Shown here in pieces: positions 62,777-64,000 of a stretch of 64,000 bases of DNA. The first letter of the stretch is position 1; each line of letters begins with the position of its first letter. This DNA is from Pseudoduganella namucuonensis. Lineage in GTDB: Bacteria; Pseudomonadota; Gammaproteobacteria; Burkholderiales; Burkholderiaceae_D. The translations under genes were made by a program, and so were the position numbers. A model generated the notes under the pieces. That model did no database searches and was not told the origin of the DNA. It saw nothing but the letters and a program-made list of their open reading frames with translations. The DNA lies in contig NZ_FPBO01000010.1 in assembly GCF_900116645.1 (NCBI RefSeq), forward strand, positions 124,001-188,000. Direction: 5' to 3'.

Positions 62777-63976
62777 ATGAAGACGACGAAAGTACACCGG
62801 ATCGCACTGTTATTCAACGCGAACAAGATATTCGATCACGAAGTCATTGCCGGCATTGCCGCGTATTTTGGAAGTACGCGCACGGCCTGGGATATCTTCG
62901 TGGAAGAAGATTTCCGATTGCGCCTGCCCGGCATCGAGCACTGGCAGGGCGACGCCATTATCGCCAATTTTGACGATCCGTCCGTGGCGGCGGCGTTGTC
63001 GCGCTGTCGTGTACCGGTGGTGGCGGTTGGCGGTTCCTATGCCGACCCGGCCAATTACCCGGCCGGGGTGCCCTACGTGGCGACCGACAATTTCAAGCTG
63101 ATCGAACTGGCGCGCCAGCATCTGATCGATGTCGGGCTGCAGCGTCTCGCCATGTTCAGCGTTCCCGCCACCGAGGAAAACCGCTGGGCGCGGGAGCGCG
63201 AAAACGCCTTCCGCAACCTGACGCGGGGCGACCAGCTGGAACCGGAGATCTTCCGCGGCTGCGAAACCAGCGTCCATTCGTGGGACGAGGCGGTCCAGGG
63301 GCAGGTCGACTGGTTGCGCAGCTTGCCCAAACCGGTCGGCATCATCGCCGTCTCGGACGCGCGCGCACGCCAGCTATTGCAGGCCTGCATCGTCGCCGGC
63401 ATCGAAGTGCCGGAACAGGTGGCGATCATCGGCATCGACAACGACCCGCTGGTGCGCAGGCTCACCCGCATACCGCTCAGCTCTGTGATCCAGGGCGCGC
63501 AGGAGATGGGGCGCGCGGCAGCCCATCTGATCGAGAAGATGTTGCACGGAGTGCGCCTGCCGAACACGCGGATCGTGGTGCCGCCGGCCGGCATCAACGT
63601 GTTCGCGTCCAGCCAGTACCAGCTGGTCAAGCATCCGAACGTGATGCGGGCGCGCCACTTCATCCGCCAGTATGCCTGCCAGGGCATCAAGACCGAACAG
63701 GTGGCCCAACACGTGGGCGTGTCGCGCTCTTCGCTCGATGCCGACTTTCGCCAGGAGCTGGGATGCAGCGTGCGCGACGTGATCCTGAGCTTCAAGCTCA
63801 ATGCCGCCAAGGCCGCCCTGGAGAGCGGCGATTGCAGCATCGCGGACGTGGCGCTGGGCAGCGGGCTGACGTCCATCCAGCACATGCATCGGGTGTTCAA
63901 GCGCGAACTTGGCTGCACGCCGCGCGCCTACCGCGACCGCGTGCTCAGCGAGCGTGGACAGATGTCGCCAGCTTAG
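62777..63976 (+). CDS. XylR-type transcriptional regulator, copy 3
   Basis: 399 residues, the same length as copy 1 and alike over the full length by eye. The sensor domain is close to identical in its core (YVATDNFKLIELARQHLIDVGLQR, QVAIIGIDNDPLVR, PLSSVIQGAQEMGRAAAHL). The AraC domain differs more: SRSSLDADFRQELGCSVRD against SRSSLEAYFRQELGCTVHD, and LGSGLTSIQHMHRVFKRELG against LDSGFTSTQYMHVVFRRELG. It follows the terminator of the GH74/PEP-CTERM pair, so it has its own promoter. The likely ligand is the same class of sugar as for copy 1. Confidence 0.9.
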   Translation: MKTTKVHRIALLFNANKIFDHEVIAGIAAYFGSTRTAWDIFVEEDFRLRLPGIEHWQGDAIIANFDDPSVAAALSRCRVPVVAVGGSYADPANYPAGVPYVATDNFKLIELARQHLIDVGLQRLAMFSVPATEENRWARERENAFRNLTRGDQLEPEIFRGCETSVHSWDEAVQGQVDWLRSLPKPVGIIAVSDARARQLLQACIVAGIEVPEQVAIIGIDNDPLVRRLTRIPLSSVIQGAQEMGRAAAHLIEKMLHGVRLPNTRIVVPPAGINVFASSQYQLVKHPNVMRARHFIRQYACQGIKTEQVAQHVGVSRSSLDADFRQELGCSVRDVILSFKLNAAKAALESGDCSIADVALGSGLTSIQHMHRVFKRELGCTPRAYRDRVLSERGQMSPA

Positions 63977-64000
63977 AAAATGTAGACACGAACGCGATGC

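Overview
This window is GC-rich chromosomal DNA that reads as Betaproteobacteria, most likely family Oxalobacteraceae (Massilia/Duganella/Pseudoduganella group). The evidence is the gene order hemCDXY next to ppc, nadE next to a PII gene, ftsK-lolA-rarA-serS on one strand, RpoD with a long Ala/Lys-rich N-terminal extension, a PEP-CTERM protein, and a recurring GGGGTC(G/A)GACCC palindrome in four intergenic or inter-cistronic gaps. The genus is an inference from gene content; no database was searched.

Layout. 1-5 kb: a 3'-5' exonuclease, proQ, a possible small RNA, rpoD, and a PAS histidine kinase with an eroded ATPase domain. 5.2-9.9 kb: a Tat-exported molybdenum hydroxylase, its [2Fe-2S] subunit and a tri-haem cytochrome c lipoprotein, forming one periplasmic oxidation chain. 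10.2-10.5 kb: an MNT antitoxin whose HEPN toxin partner survives only as a stub. 10.5-20.5 kb: ppc, hemC-hemD-hemX-hemY, a TonB receptor and ppa. 20.6-29.9 kb: a complete benzoate-to-3-oxoadipate pathway (catB-catC-catA-benA-benB-benC-benD-benE-pcaD) all on the minus strand, divergent from its LysR regulator across two ATAC-N7-GTAT-type operator sites 22 bp apart. 29.9-44 kb: housekeeping genes (hdeD-like, nadE, PII, TRIC channel, chemoreceptor, smr, trxB, ftsK, lolA, rarA) interrupted at 36.8-37.6 kb by a lower-GC two-gene membrane cassette of unknown function. 44.1-53.6 kb: a coiled-coil protein, a purine module (NCS2 permease, 8-oxoguanine-type deaminase, GntR regulator), an alpha/beta hydrolase, a MocR regulator, a small exported peptide and serS.

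53.7-64 kb is the most unusual part. After two identical tandem tRNA-Ser(CGA) genes comes a region built from duplicated regulators. It holds three XylR-type proteins (sugar-binding-protein sensor plus AraC domain), one of which has lost its DNA-binding domain. It also holds a membrane-anchored AraC regulator and a truncated paralogue of that regulator. These surround a secreted GH74 xyloglucanase with a CBM2 domain and a PEP-CTERM surface protein. A roughly 0.3-0.4 kb sequence occurs in inverted orientation on both sides of the membrane AraC gene, and one of its copies has no XylR gene attached. I read this as a plant-polysaccharide sensing and degradation locus that has grown by local duplication, with one intact regulator pair that differ mostly in their DNA-binding helices.
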